Source of the DNA: Amycolatopsis sp. | GTDB lineage: Bacteria > Actinomycetota > Actinomycetes > Mycobacteriales > Pseudonocardiaceae | Reading direction: 5' to 3' | NCBI RefSeq assembly: GCF_025464955.1 | Contig: NZ_JAODNM010000067.1 | Span: 55,943 to 119,942 of the forward strand | DNA: 64,000 nucleotides | Shown: in pieces, positions 32,526 through 40,319 of the stretch | Layout: each line of letters begins with the position of its first letter | How positions within the stretch are numbered: position 1 is the first letter of the stretch | Position numbers and translations under genes: made by a program | The notes under the pieces: model-generated | Seen by the model: the letters and a program-made list of their open reading frames with translations, nothing else | What the model was told of the DNA's origin: nothing | Databases searched by the model: none

Positions 32526-32786
32526 TCATGTGATGAGCGGTACCACGGGACTCGCCGAATGTCCGCGGCCGATTTGGCCATGGGCACGAACAGGCCCTGG
32601 GCGTCCGCCTCCATCCTCGATGGCGCGAGGGTTGGCCGGGGAATGCTCGGTGTCGAGCATGACGAAGTCGAAGCCGGTCAACCCGAAGACCTCATCAGGG
32701 CCCCGATGAGCGGTAAAACACTGCATTCCCAACGGGATCTGCTGCTTTTCGAGCATGGCGAGCAGTCGGTTGTCTGTGTCGAACAC
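32526..32786 (-). pseudogene. HpcH/HpaI aldolase remnant
   Basis: The first 52 residues (RLLAMLEKQQIPLGMQCFTA, TGFDFVMLDTEHSPANPRAIED) align closely with the intact aldolase at 23437-24282. Similarity then breaks. In another frame the next bases read EADAQGLFVPMAKSAADIRR, matching a segment about 30 residues further on in the intact enzyme. An internal deletion with frameshift and loss of the C-terminal half has destroyed the gene. GTG 32786 keeps an AAAGGAG site. Confidence 0.88.
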
Positions 32787-32822
32787 CGGTGGGGTGCTCC
32801 TTTCGATGGCAGGACTTGTGCT

Positions 32823-33251
32823 TCAGGTGCCGGGATCGGGTCGCAGATCGCAAGCGGTGATGGCGTGGATGGCGCACGCCTCGTCGTCGTCCGGCTGGTG
32901 GCCGCTGACCCCGGCGGCCCCGATGACATCGTCGTTCTCGTCGCGGATCAGGACGCCGCCGGCGACGGGCACGAGGTTGCCGTCCGCCAGCGACACGAGG
33001 GAGTTGACGAATGCGGGATGGGCCGCCGCCCGGGCGGCGAGGCTTCGGCTGCCGACGCCCATGTTCAGTGCGCCGTGGGCTTTTCCTCGGGCGATGCGTT
33101 CGCGCAGCAGGCTCGAGGAGTCCTCCCGGGCGAACGCGACAAGCTGCCCGGCCGCATCGAGCACCGCGATCGTCATCGGGGGAAAGCCGTGGATCCGCGC
33201 GTGCGCGAGTGCCCGGTCCACGATCGTGCGGGCCTGGGCGAGCGTGATCAC
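32823..33251 (-). CDS. GlcG/HbpS-like (DUF336) protein
   Basis: The 142-residue protein matches the GlcG/HbpS family: MTIAVLDAAGQLVAFAREDSS, a SLAARAAAHPAFVNS segment, LVPVAGGVLIRDENDDVIGAAGVSG and the C-terminal DDDEACAIHAI. Family members bind haem or small ligands, or accompany glycolate and diol catabolism; the reaction is not known. GTG 33251 overlaps the stop of a 31-codon frame (GTGA), so translation may be coupled. It is driven from control region C. Confidence 0.82.
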   Translation of the reverse strand: MITLAQARTIVDRALAHARIHGFPPMTIAVLDAAGQLVAFAREDSSSLLRERIARGKAHGALNMGVGSRSLAARAAAHPAFVNSLVSLADGNLVPVAGGVLIRDENDDVIGAAGVSGHQPDDDEACAIHAITACDLRPDPGT

Positions 33252-33343
33252 GAGTGTCGTCCGGCATGACTCGTGACGTGGCAGTCGAGGTCCTCGACCG
33301 GGCACGTCAGATGGCGCAGACCGGACAGTGTCGGCGGCGACAT
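33248..33343 (-). CDS. 31-codon upstream ORF, possibly a VOC-protein remnant
   Basis: This frame has the best ribosome site of the transcript (TTTGGAGG, 5 bases before ATG 33343). Its stop overlaps the GlcG start. The peptide contains LRHLTCPVEDLD, which resembles the first strand of VOC/glyoxalase proteins. It may be the start of a deleted gene now serving as a leader for GlcG translation. Confidence 0.45.
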   Translation of the reverse strand: MSPPTLSGLRHLTCPVEDLDCHVTSHAGRHS

Positions 33344-33351
33344 CCCAACCT

Positions 33352-33431
33352 CCAAAGAGAAAGGATCGTTCGTGTTTGGGAGTGACGGTACCCACATCGA
33401 GCGAATAGCGCAACCGATCGTTTCCGTTTAG
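33352..33431. promoter_or_regulatory. TetR control region C: two operators with embedded divergent promoters
   Basis: Site 1 (33352-33379) and site 2 (33405-33431, core CGATCGTTTCCGTTTAG) match regions A and B. On the minus strand site 2 holds TTGCGC (33408-33413). After 17 bases follows TACCGT (33385-33390). On the plus strand TAGAGT (33429-33434) lies 7 bases before the tetR GTG. Confidence 0.8.
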
Positions 33432-33441
33432 AGTGGGGTCT

Positions 33442-34086
33442 GTGCCCAGACTCAGCGAGCAGACCCGCGCGAAGCGCCGCGAGCACATCCTTGCCAGTGC
33501 ATGGGCGTGCTTCTCCGACAACGGCTTCCACTCGACCTCGATGGACGACGTGATCGCGGCGACCGGGATGTCCTCCAGCGCGGTCTACCGCTACTTCCGC
33601 AGCAAGGACGAGATCATCAACGCCACGGCCGACGAAGGCCTCGCGAAGGTCCGGGGCATCTTCGTCGGCCTGGTGAACCGGGACCCATGTCCGGGTCCCG
33701 CCGAGACGCTGACATTGCTGGTGGGCGAACTGGCCAGCAGGGCGAGCAATCCCGACTACGACATGTCCCGAATCGCCCTGCAGACGTGGGCGGAGGCGCT
33801 GCGCAATCCCGCGCTCCAGAAACGTGCCCGCGTGCTCTACCTGGAAACCTTGGACCACATCGCCGAACTGGCGGTGCGGTGGCGCGATGCCGGGCACCTG
33901 CCGCCCGGCGCCGACACCCGCGCCACCGCCGCGACCCTGTTCTCCCTGATGCACGGCCTGATCGTGATGCACCACCTCGTCGACGACGTCCCGGCCGATG
34001 CCCTTCGCAACGGTCTGTCCCTGCTCGGCGCCGCCGTCGACCTGCGCACCCTTGCCGCTACCCCGCCACAGGAGGCGAAACCTTGA
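33442..34086 (+). CDS. TetR-family repressor (paralogue 2)
   Basis: The 214-residue protein is a close paralogue of the TetR at 20444-21049. It shares [23 protein letters not shown] and [22 protein letters not shown]. It starts GTG CCC AGA CTC, immediately after control region C, and probably has a leaderless mRNA. Its stop overlaps the TTG start of the dienelactone-hydrolase gene, so the two are coupled. Because the operators are nearly the same, both repressors likely cross-regulate all three control regions. Confidence 0.92.
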   Translation: MPRLSEQTRAKRREHILASAWACFSDNGFHSTSMDDVIAATGMSSSAVYRYFRSKDEIINATADEGLAKVRGIFVGLVNRDPCPGPAETLTLLVGELASRASNPDYDMSRIALQTWAEALRNPALQKRARVLYLETLDHIAELAVRWRDAGHLPPGADTRATAATLFSLMHGLIVMHHLVDDVPADALRNGLSLLGAAVDLRTLAATPPQEAKP

Positions 34087-34805
34087 CCGACATCGACCTG
34101 ACCAACCTGGCCAAACCCCAGAGTGGTTCCCAGCCCCTTCATGCCTACCTGGCGCAGCCGTCCGGGACCGGACCGTGGCCGGGTGTGGTGATGATCCACG
34201 AGATCTTCGGCCTCGACGAGGTCATGCGCCGGCACGCCGACCGACTGGCCGGGCTCGGCTACCTCACCCTCGCCGTCGACCTGTTCAGCGCGGGGGGCAC
34301 GGTCCGTTGCCTGGTCTCCACCATGCGCGCGATGCTTCGGGGCCAGGGTCGTGCATTCGCCGATATCGCTACCGCACGTGAGTACCTGGCAGCCTCCGCC
34401 GACTGCACGGGGAAAGTCGGTGTCATCGGCTTCTGTATGGGGGGCGGCTTCGCGCTGCTGAACGCGAGCTCCGGGTATGAGGCGGCCGCCGTCAACTACG
34501 GCCAGCTTCCCCGCGACCTCGACGCCGCGCTCACCGGCGCCTGCCCGGTCGTCGGCAGCTACGGCGGTCGAGACCCTTCCCTCAAGGGCGCCGCCGACCG
34601 GCTCGACGCGGCACTCGACAAAGCCGGAGTGACGCACGATGTCAAGGAGTATCCCGCCGCCAGCCACGCCTTTCTCAACGACGCCGAAGCCGGCCCCCGA
34701 CTCCTGCGGCCGCTTTTGCGTGTCGCGGGTATCGGCCCCGAGCCCAAGTCGGCGCAGGACGCGTGGAACCGGATCGAGAACTTCTTCGGCACCCACCTGC
34801 ACTGA
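34083..34805 (+). CDS. Dienelactone hydrolase family protein
   Basis: The 240-residue alpha/beta hydrolase has the family's cysteine nucleophile in [10 protein letters not shown], an oxyanion region [20 protein letters not shown], an Asp in [11 protein letters not shown] and the catalytic His in [11 protein letters not shown]. Dienelactone hydrolases open lactones such as 4-carboxymethylenebut-2-en-4-olide to maleylacetate. It starts at TTG 34083 within the tetR stop (TTGA). The pairing with TetR and a nearby SDR supports a lactone or ester intermediate in the pathway. Confidence 0.9.
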   Translation: MTDIDLTNLAKPQSGSQPLHAYLAQPSGTGPWPGVVMIHEIFGLDEVMRRHADRLAGLGYLTLAVDLFSAGGTVRCLVSTMRAMLRGQGRAFADIATAREYLAASADCTGKVGVIGFCMGGGFALLNASSGYEAAAVNYGQLPRDLDAALTGACPVVGSYGGRDPSLKGAADRLDAALDKAGVTHDVKEYPAASHAFLNDAEAGPRLLRPLLRVAGIGPEPKSAQDAWNRIENFFGTHLH

Positions 34806-34869
34806 TCGAATTCCGCCAGGAATCCCCACTGTCAGTCCATTGCTCATCATCTATCACCAGGAGTGCAGG

Positions 34870-35604
34870 TTGCTGGACGGGAAGATCGCGATCGTCACGG
34901 GGAGCTCGCGCGGGATCGGGCGTGCCATCGCCGAACGGCTCGGTGCGAATGGGGCGAGCGTGATCGTCAACTATCGGTCCGAGCGCGACGCGGCCGAGCA
35001 GGTGGTCGCGCGGATCGAGGCGAGCGGCGGCCGGGCCGTCGCGATGCGGGCCGATGTCACCGATGCCGACGAACTGCGTGGTCTCTTCGACGCCGCTGAG
35101 CGACACTACGGTGGGCTGGACATCGTGGTCAGTAACGTCGGCGTGGCGCGGTTCGTTCCGCTCGCGGAATTCACCGATGAGGACTACGAGCTGATATTCA
35201 GCACGAACACTCGCGCCACGTTCCGGACGCTGCGCGAGGCGGCCACGAGGGTGCGCGACAACGGCCGGATCGTCGTGATCTCCAGCGTGGCAGCCGCTAC
35301 CCACAGGCCGGGCAGTGCCGTCTACGGTGCCAGCAAAGCGGCCGGCGACGCACTCATGCGAGTGCTCGCGAAGGAGCTCGGGCCGCGAGGAATCACGGCG
35401 AACAGCGTGCTTCCCGGCGCCATCCGGACGGACGCGTTGATCGAGCTCCGACCGGCCGCTGTGCTCGAGGAGATAGCCGCACGGACACCGCTCGGCCGCA
35501 TCGGCGAACCCGATGACATCGCTGACATCGTCGCCTTCCTGGCCTCCGACGCTGCCCGCTGGGTCACCGGCCAGGCCGTGCACGCGGGCGGCGGCATGTT
35601 CTGA
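34870..35604 (+). CDS. SDR-family oxidoreductase (FabG-like)
   Basis: The 244-residue protein has the classical SDR pattern: IVTGSSRGIGRAIAERL, NVGVA in place of NNAG, a Ser in VVISSVA, and YGASK with the catalytic Tyr and Lys. It ends AARWVTGQAVHAGGGMF. The TTG at 34870 has AGGAG upstream. It follows the hydrolase by 64 bases and would reduce or oxidise a hydroxy/keto group of a pathway intermediate. Confidence 0.9.
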   Translation: MLDGKIAIVTGSSRGIGRAIAERLGANGASVIVNYRSERDAAEQVVARIEASGGRAVAMRADVTDADELRGLFDAAERHYGGLDIVVSNVGVARFVPLAEFTDEDYELIFSTNTRATFRTLREAATRVRDNGRIVVISSVAAATHRPGSAVYGASKAAGDALMRVLAKELGPRGITANSVLPGAIRTDALIELRPAAVLEEIAARTPLGRIGEPDDIADIVAFLASDAARWVTGQAVHAGGGMF

Positions 35605-35677
35605 TCGGGGCCAGTCCCACAGCTCAGGCGGGTCAGTCGAGGTCGCGCTGGGCGCAGCCCAATTGCGAGCCGCCGGC

Positions 35678-36184
35678 TCAGTGCTCACCGTCGCTTGTCG
35701 AGCCATCGCGGGAGGTAGGCACACCGGGCGCGCTGTAGAGGAATCCGCGCACGTCGTCAGGCAGCGCGTCGAGCAGGTGCCGGCGTACCGCTTGCGCATG
35801 CGCCCGGTCAGCCGCGGCCATCACGCCACGACCACCGTCCGCGATCTCGACGTTCACGTGACGCCCGTGCCCGGAGCCGGCGCGTGCCACCAGACCTCTG
35901 GCTTCCATCCTTCGCAACTGGTGCGACAGCCGCGAAGGAGACCAGGACAGGCTCTGCTCCAGCGCCTGGCGCGGCAGCGCACCATCGGCCTCGAGGAGGC
36001 GCTTCAGAACCTCGTAGTCGGGCTGTGAGAGACCCACCTCGACGGCCAGCGCCTGCGCGACCGCGGCCGTCACACCTTCACTCCACTGCAGAAAATTACG
36101 CCAGAGCCGCAGCTCATCGCCCGCCAATGCAACGCCCGCCGACCTTTTCGTCCTCGAATCCTTGGAAGCCACGATTGATATCAT
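35678..36184 (-). CDS. MarR-family transcriptional regulator
   Basis: The product is about 168 residues with the MarR core LWRNFLQWSEGV, GLSQPDYEVLKRLLEADGALPRQALEQSLSWSPSRLSHQLRRMEARGLV. The start (ATG 36184) is uncertain. A palindrome TTGACACGTCAA lies 13 bases upstream, fitting autoregulation. A related palindrome is at 36466, before a broken MarR gene. Confidence 0.85.
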   Translation of the reverse strand: MISIVASKDSRTKRSAGVALAGDELRLWRNFLQWSEGVTAAVAQALAVEVGLSQPDYEVLKRLLEADGALPRQALEQSLSWSPSRLSHQLRRMEARGLVARAGSGHGRHVNVEIADGGRGVMAAADRAHAQAVRRHLLDALPDDVRGFLYSAPGVPTSRDGSTSDGEH

Positions 36185-36196
36185 TGGCCAATTGAA

Positions 36197-36208
36197 TTGA
36201 CACGTCAA
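36197..36208. promoter_or_regulatory. MarR operator copy 1
   Basis: TTGACACGTCAA is palindromic (TTGAC, 2-base centre, GTCAA) and lies 13 bases upstream of the marR start. It matches copy 2 at 36466 in 11 of 12 positions. Confidence 0.6.
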
Positions 36209-36465
36209 ATGAGGTCGCCGGCCGAGCGGAGGGGGCCCGGGTGATCTTGAGTGCCGAGCGTCCCGCCCCGGCACCCAACCGGCAGTCGCCGATTTGCTCG
36301 AAACAGCTGGACCTCACAGTCACGTGAGACCACCAAACATCCGGGCCGGCGGTCAAAATGCTGACAACCCCGTTCTTCGGGCCGACAGAGCCGGCCCACG
36401 ACTGTGGAACGCAGACACATCGGACGCAACCGGTCACCCGAACGCCGGCCCGTGCGCCTTCCGAC

Positions 36466-36496
36466 TTGACATGTCAATACACAAGGTGCCTACAAT
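36466..36496 (+). promoter_or_regulatory. MarR operator copy 2 overlapping a sigma-70-like promoter
   Basis: TTGACATGTCAA (36466-36477) is a perfect palindrome that includes a consensus -35 box TTGACA. A -10 box TACAAT follows at 36491-36496 after 19 bases. The promoter points to the broken MarR gene at 36534. Confidence 0.65.
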
Positions 36497-36533
36497 GCCG
36501 GCATGTCAATGTCGACACAGGAGACATGGGTTG

Positions 36534-36707
36534 GTGCGCAAGAGAAGCAGCCGGCTCTCGACCGCGGAGCAGCCGTGGCGAGGATTCCTCATGTGGCCGG
36601 AAAATGCTGCGGTGTCGGCGGCACCCGAGTTCACGGCCGGCACGGGACAGTCGAAATCGAAACGAGACTTCGAGATCCTGGTTCTACTGCTCGAAGTCCA
36701 CCGATGA
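36534..36707 (+). pseudogene. MarR-family gene, 57-codon remnant
   Basis: GTG 36534 follows an AGGAG site. The peptide starts VRKRSSRLSTAEQPWRGFL and later reads KSKRDFEILVLLLEVHR, matching the first two helices of MarR proteins. The rest of the gene, including the DNA-binding helix, is missing. A working promoter and operator remain upstream. Confidence 0.65.
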
Positions 36708-36872
36708 AGCTCACGTAGCGAGGCCGAGGTCGTTTCTGGTAAATCAGGTGCTGGTCACCTTGACAACCGGGCTCCCTCGACGAGTTTTGCCGATAGTCAG
36801 AAATTAATCGAACGACGACACACCTTGGCCTGAACTCGACAGCCGGCCCAAAGCCGCCGCCAGGTGACGTGC

Positions 36873-37030
36873 CATCTCGCCGCACTCGGCCCGATCTGTG
36901 GCATGGGGCTGTTCGGCGCGATCCGCTCGGATTCACCAGCGACTGGATCAGCCGGAGATCCACCCTTCCAGTGGCGATGGCGCTGTTCGCTGTCGTTTCG
37001 ATGCTCACACCTGTCGACTCCGTAGCCGCC
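36873..37030 (+). pseudogene. AAHS-type MFS permease fragment with frameshift
   Basis: Two adjacent frames read ICGMGLFGAI and then GFTSDWISRRSTLPVAMALF followed by AVVSMLTP. They align with GVGLFGGLIGAI and GFAGDRYGRKPTLLVAMAVF of the intact permease at 21154-22488. Only about 50 residues and one frameshift remain. With the MarR remnant just upstream it records a lost regulator-transporter pair. Confidence 0.7.
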
Positions 37031-37133
37031 CACGCCGGGGATCGCCTTCGCGGTCGATGAGAACGCACCAGCCGTGCGACCGAGCGGAACAGCCGTCGCC
37101 ACAGTCTTCACCGCTGAGAACTGGAGTCGATGA

Positions 37134-37700
37134 ATGGATACCTTGCAGGCGTTCGATCGGGCTGCCGCGATTACGGACGGCATGGTCGGACCGATTACTG
37201 ACGAACAGCTCTCATTGCCGACACCGTGTTCGGATTGGAACGTTCGCGACGTGCTCAACCACATTGTGCTCGGAGACCTGATCGTCACCGCGTTCTTCCA
37301 GAACGAGCCGCAACCCGACAGGAGCGCCGACCATCTCGGTGCTGACCCGACGAGGGCGGTGGCCAAGTCACTGGTCGGTACCCGCGCCGAGCTGACCCCG
37401 CCGGGTGCGCTCGAACGCATCGTCGAGGGCACCTTCATGGGAGCCGCGACCGTGGCGGAGTTGGCGGAACGGCGGATCGCCGACCTCGTCGCACATTTAT
37501 GGGATCTGGCCAGAGCAACCGGCCGATCCACCGACTACGACCCGGAGTTGGTGGATCGGGTGATGGCGCATTATCGCGCCAGGCTAGAGGGAAGGCCGCG
37601 CGAGGGCATGCCGATCGCCTCCATCAGTCCCGTACCCGAGGGCGCCACGCCGGCGGATCGACTGGCCGGTTATCTCGGCCGAACAGTGATCGTCGCGTAA
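37134..37700 (+). CDS. TIGR03086-type DinB/mycothiol-dependent enzyme superfamily protein
   Basis: The 188-residue protein begins with LQAFDRAAAITDGMVGPITDEQLSLPTPCSDWNVRDVLNHIV broken over two helices. The TPCSDWxVRDVLNHI pattern is the mark of the TIGR03086/maleylpyruvate-isomerase-like family. HLWDLARATG supplies the later metal-binding His. Such proteins are thought to bind a metal and often mycothiol. It stands alone 62 bases before an ABC importer. The reaction is unknown. Confidence 0.85.
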   Translation: MDTLQAFDRAAAITDGMVGPITDEQLSLPTPCSDWNVRDVLNHIVLGDLIVTAFFQNEPQPDRSADHLGADPTRAVAKSLVGTRAELTPPGALERIVEGTFMGAATVAELAERRIADLVAHLWDLARATGRSTDYDPELVDRVMAHYRARLEGRPREGMPIASISPVPEGATPADRLAGYLGRTVIVA

Positions 37701-37762
37701 CCGGGAGAATCCGGCCGGCTGGGCGTTCCCGGACGGACCGCATCTGAAGATCAGGAGCAGCT

Positions 37763-39328
37763 ATGCGATCAAGGAAACGCTCAATGAGAATGGCGCTGGC
37801 GGTGGCGGCATCTCTTGTCGTGCTTAGCGCCTGTGGAGGAACCGCTGTCACCGGTTCCGGGTCCGGCCAGCCGAAACCGAGCGGGAAGGTCGGCGAGGTG
37901 CTGACCCTTGCCCAGCCAGCCGCGCCGAAGACCCTCGATCCGACGAAAGAGACGACTTCCGATCGCTTCTATGCCGCTCTCGCGTACCAGCCGCTCATCG
38001 TCCAGAACTCTGCCGGAGATCTGCAACCGGGTCTGGCCTTGTCGTGGCACTACGTCGGTACCGGGAACATGACTTTCGTACTCGCACTGCGTCCCAACGT
38101 GAAGTTCTCCGACGGAAGTGCCTTGTCGGCGCAAGGTGTGGTCGATCATTTCAGTTACCTGGTGAAAGCCGCGGGGCAGCAGGCCCCCCTGTTCGCCGGT
38201 TACGAATTCGCCGCGACCGGCCCGCTGGAGGTCACGGTCAGGAGCCCGAAGCCCGACCCCGATCTTGGCAAGCACCTCAGCCAAAACTTCGTCGCCGGTG
38301 ACATTGTCAGCCCCACGGGCCTGAGCGATCCGGCCAAGCTCGGTGGCGCGACCTTCGGAGCCGGGCCTTACCAAATCGACGCGGCGCAGACCGTTGCCGG
38401 CAGCCAGTACACCTATGTGCCGAACCCCAACTACTACGACAAAGCTGCCGTGCACTGGAAGAAGGTCGTGGTCAAGGTCATGCTCGACCCGCAGTCGACG
38501 CTGGCCGCAATGCAGACGGGACAGGTGAACCTCTCGCTGGGTGATCAGGGCACTGTCCCCGCGGCGAAACGAGCGGGCCTGACGGTGACGAGCGCACCGC
38601 AGCTGGTCGTCGCCGTAACGCTCGCTGACCGCGGGGGCACGCTGGTCAAGCCGCTCGCGGATGTTCGGGTGAGGCAGGCCCTGAACTACGCGACCGACCG
38701 AGCGTCGATCGCCAAGGCCCTGTACGCCGACAGCGGCGCCCCGACGATGCAGCTGAGTGTGCCGGGGTCCGCCGGGTATGACGCGGCCCTCGAGCACACC
38801 TATCCCTACGACGTCACAAAGGCGAAGGCCCTGCTGTCGCAGGCGGGCTACGCCAACGGGTTCACGCTGGACCTGTTCACCACGACCGGCGGCGGGCTGA
38901 ATCTCGTCACGCAGGCGGTGGCGCAGCAGTGGGGAAAGGCCGGAGTGACGGTCAAAGTCAACGAGATCTCCAACGCCAGTGCCTACCGGACTACGGTGTT
39001 GGGTGAGGCCAAAGCGCCCGCTTTCACCAGCAACTTCAGCGTCCCGGTTGCGATCGAGGGCAGCTACCTCTATCTCCCGAACGCGCTGTACAACCCGTTC
39101 CGCAATGCCGACCCCGTTCTGCAGAAACTTTACAACCAGAGCGCGGTTGCCTCACCGGAGGCGAAGGCCGGCGTGGACAAGCAGATCATGGCGTACCTGG
39201 TCCAGCAGGCCTGGTTCGTTCCGATCGTGAGCCAGGATCTCTATTACTACGCTTCCAGAAACATCACCGGAACGACCACGACACCGACCTCATATGTATC
39301 GATCTACGAGGTTCAGCCCGCCACCTGA
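37763..39328 (+). CDS. ABC importer substrate-binding lipoprotein (family 5, peptide/nickel type)
   Basis: The 521-residue protein has a lipoprotein signal with lipobox LSACGG near residue 25. It matches SBP family 5 (LTLAQPAAPKTLDP, ALSWHYVGTGNMTFVLALRPNVKFSDGS spread over its first domain, and VRQALNYATDRASIAKAL). It captures a peptide or other small solute outside the membrane. It heads an operon with one permease, a permease-ATPase fusion and a second ATPase. Confidence 0.93.
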   Translation: MRSRKRSMRMALAVAASLVVLSACGGTAVTGSGSGQPKPSGKVGEVLTLAQPAAPKTLDPTKETTSDRFYAALAYQPLIVQNSAGDLQPGLALSWHYVGTGNMTFVLALRPNVKFSDGSALSAQGVVDHFSYLVKAAGQQAPLFAGYEFAATGPLEVTVRSPKPDPDLGKHLSQNFVAGDIVSPTGLSDPAKLGGATFGAGPYQIDAAQTVAGSQYTYVPNPNYYDKAAVHWKKVVVKVMLDPQSTLAAMQTGQVNLSLGDQGTVPAAKRAGLTVTSAPQLVVAVTLADRGGTLVKPLADVRVRQALNYATDRASIAKALYADSGAPTMQLSVPGSAGYDAALEHTYPYDVTKAKALLSQAGYANGFTLDLFTTTGGGLNLVTQAVAQQWGKAGVTVKVNEISNASAYRTTVLGEAKAPAFTSNFSVPVAIEGSYLYLPNALYNPFRNADPVLQKLYNQSAVASPEAKAGVDKQIMAYLVQQAWFVPIVSQDLYYYASRNITGTTTTPTSYVSIYEVQPAT

Positions 39329-39368
39329 AGGCCGCATCAACACTGCTCGACGACAAGAGGAGGCCGCG

Positions 39369-40319
39369 ATGATCCGTACGACACTCCAATGGCTGGCATC
39401 TTCGTTCGTCCTGCTGTTCACGGTGACGGCGTTGACGTTCGTGCTGGCTTCGCTGGCACCGGGTGACGCGGTTCAGGCGGTGCTCAGCGACCAGGCCAAC
39501 CCCACGCCGATGCAGTACGCACAGGTACGGCAGCAGCTCGGCCTCGACCGGCCGCTTCTGGAACAGTACTGGCACTGGCTGACGAACGTGCTGCACGGCA
39601 ACCTGGGAACGGACCTCTTCAGCGGGCAGCCCGTCGCCGACACGCTCAACGGCCAGCTCGGGACCAGCCTCTCGATCATCAGCGTGACCCTTGTCGTCGC
39701 CACGATCCTCGGCGTCGGCGCTGGTGTGGTCAGCGCCGTCCGCGGTGGCCTGATCGGCAAGGCGCTCGAGGTCGCGACTGCGGTCGGTTTCGCGGTTCCG
39801 AACTTCTGGCTGGCACTCGTGTTGATCGAGATCTTCGCCATCGGGATCCCGTTGTTCCCGGCAACGGGCTACATACCACTCGGCGAAAACCCGGTGGGGT
39901 GGGCACAGAGCATCGCCCTGCCCGTCATCACCCTCGCTGCCGGGGCGACGACCTTCATCGCGCGACAGACCCGTGACTCGATGATGCGTGTGCTGGCGAA
40001 GGATTTCATCATCGCGCTGCGAGCACACGGACTCCCGATGCGGTCGATCGTCTTCAAACACGCACTGCGCAACGCCGCCGTGCCGGTCGTCACGACGCTG
40101 GGGCTGATGTTCATCGGGTTGCTCGGCGGCACGGTGTTCGTCGAGAACATTTTCGCCATCGCGGGCATCGGCCAGCAGGCCGTCAATGCCAGCCTCACCC
40201 ACAACCTGCCGATGATCGAAGGCGTCGCGCTCTACTTCGCGGTAATCGTCGTCGTCGTCAACCTGCTCGTGGACATTTCCTACCGCTTCCTGAGCCCGAC
40301 AGTCGGAGTGAAGTCGTGA
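39369..40319 (+). CDS. ABC importer permease, DppB/OppB type
   Basis: The 316-residue protein has six helices. It shows the OppB/DppB N-terminal pattern LASSFVLLFTVTALTFVLAS, the GLDRPLLEQYWHWLTNVLHGNLG loop in two parts, and the EAA coupling motif region (KDFIIALRAHGLPMRSIVFKHALRNA). ATG 39369 has GAGGAGG upstream. Its stop overlaps the next gene's GTG (GTGA). Confidence 0.92.
   Translation: MIRTTLQWLASSFVLLFTVTALTFVLASLAPGDAVQAVLSDQANPTPMQYAQVRQQLGLDRPLLEQYWHWLTNVLHGNLGTDLFSGQPVADTLNGQLGTSLSIISVTLVVATILGVGAGVVSAVRGGLIGKALEVATAVGFAVPNFWLALVLIEIFAIGIPLFPATGYIPLGENPVGWAQSIALPVITLAAGATTFIARQTRDSMMRVLAKDFIIALRAHGLPMRSIVFKHALRNAAVPVVTTLGLMFIGLLGGTVFVENIFAIAGIGQQAVNASLTHNLPMIEGVALYFAVIVVVVNLLVDISYRFLSPTVGVKS

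Noticed and set aside
36797..37531. 244-residue minus-strand frame
   Set aside because: It is antisense to the DinB-type gene at 37134 and to the permease fragment, and shows no domain.
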